Shown in pieces: positions 63,787 to 64,000 of a stretch of DNA of 64,000 nt. Under the pieces are notes generated by a model. That model had not been told where the DNA came from, did no database searches, and worked only from the letters and a program-made list of their open reading frames with translations. The DNA is taken from positions 29,454,355-29,518,354 of the forward strand of contig CANTUZ010000007.1 in assembly GCA_947846985.1 (NCBI GenBank), given 5' to 3'. Every line of letters begins with the position of its first letter. Within the stretch, counting starts at the first letter, position 1. The translations under genes were made by a program, and so were the position numbers. The DNA comes from Fratercula arctica (Eukaryota > Chordata > Aves > Charadriiformes > Alcidae).

Positions 63787-64000
63787 CCGTTCTCTCCCAC
63801 ATACAGTAGCAACATTGAAGAACAGGCACAGGATTTCTGTTGCAAAATTTATTGCACCACCAAATGATGTTTTAATTTCTATTTCAATTAAATAAAAACT
63901 TTGGTTTTCCTTTAGCACTAGCTATTATTTCAGTTGCAGATTTACCTGGTCAAGACAACACTTAAAATCGGCTAACTCATTGGGTTGTCTGGCTGACCTT

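Larger units (their letters stand above)
56211..64000. other. Gene-free unique DNA, 56.2-64 kb
   Basis: No exon, RNA gene or further transposon was recognised. The open frames here reach 97 codons with no family features. AT-rich motif-dense patches occur near 57600-57660, 58020-58080 and 59600-59660. The segment from 61160 to 61430 is GC-richer and stop-poor, which accounts for the overlapping frames there. Confidence 0.6.

Overview
The window reads as vertebrate, and specifically avian, nuclear DNA with no recognisable gene. It is AT-rich throughout. Stop codons are dense in all frames, CpG is rare, and A/T homopolymers and simple repeats are common. The decisive evidence is two fragments of the chicken-repeat-1 (CR1) LINE, with the bird-type 3' region and the ATTCTATG-type 3' terminal repeats. 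Interspersed repeats that I can recognise cover only about 1% of the window, which suits a bird macrochromosome intron or intergenic gene desert. I cannot tell which of those it is, nor the species or locus.

Layout. 1-24 kb is unique, repeat-poor DNA with small simple repeats, two short CpG-enriched islets (about 4.7 and 12.7 kb) and one open frame behind an acceptor-like site (2.1 kb). 24-30 kb holds the most protein-like unassigned frame (minus strand, about 24.2 kb), a 240-bp purine-biased tract, and two AT-rich patches with dense POU/homeodomain-type motifs (25.35 and 29.77 kb). 30-38 kb contains the most anomalous stretch: a GC-richer block at 34.3-34.6 kb with a long perfect inverted repeat and an A-tailed 45-bp tandem duplication. 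38.3-38.8 kb is an old, internally deleted antisense CR1. 39-56 kb is unique sequence with several long homopolymers, including a C17 tract. 56.06-56.21 kb is a better preserved sense CR1 3' end. 56-64 kb is again unique, with one homeodomain-like palindrome at 57.6 kb.

The window has more than a hundred open frames of about 60-115 codons. I take them to be chance frames: they overlap in several frames, lack splice-site support, and match no protein family I recognise. The single longest (200 codons at 38.4-39.0 kb) is explained by the antisense CR1. No tRNA, rRNA, CRISPR array or intact transposon is visible. I found no convincing new biological system. The items worth a second look are candidate non-coding elements and a few odd local structures, each with the test that would decide it.
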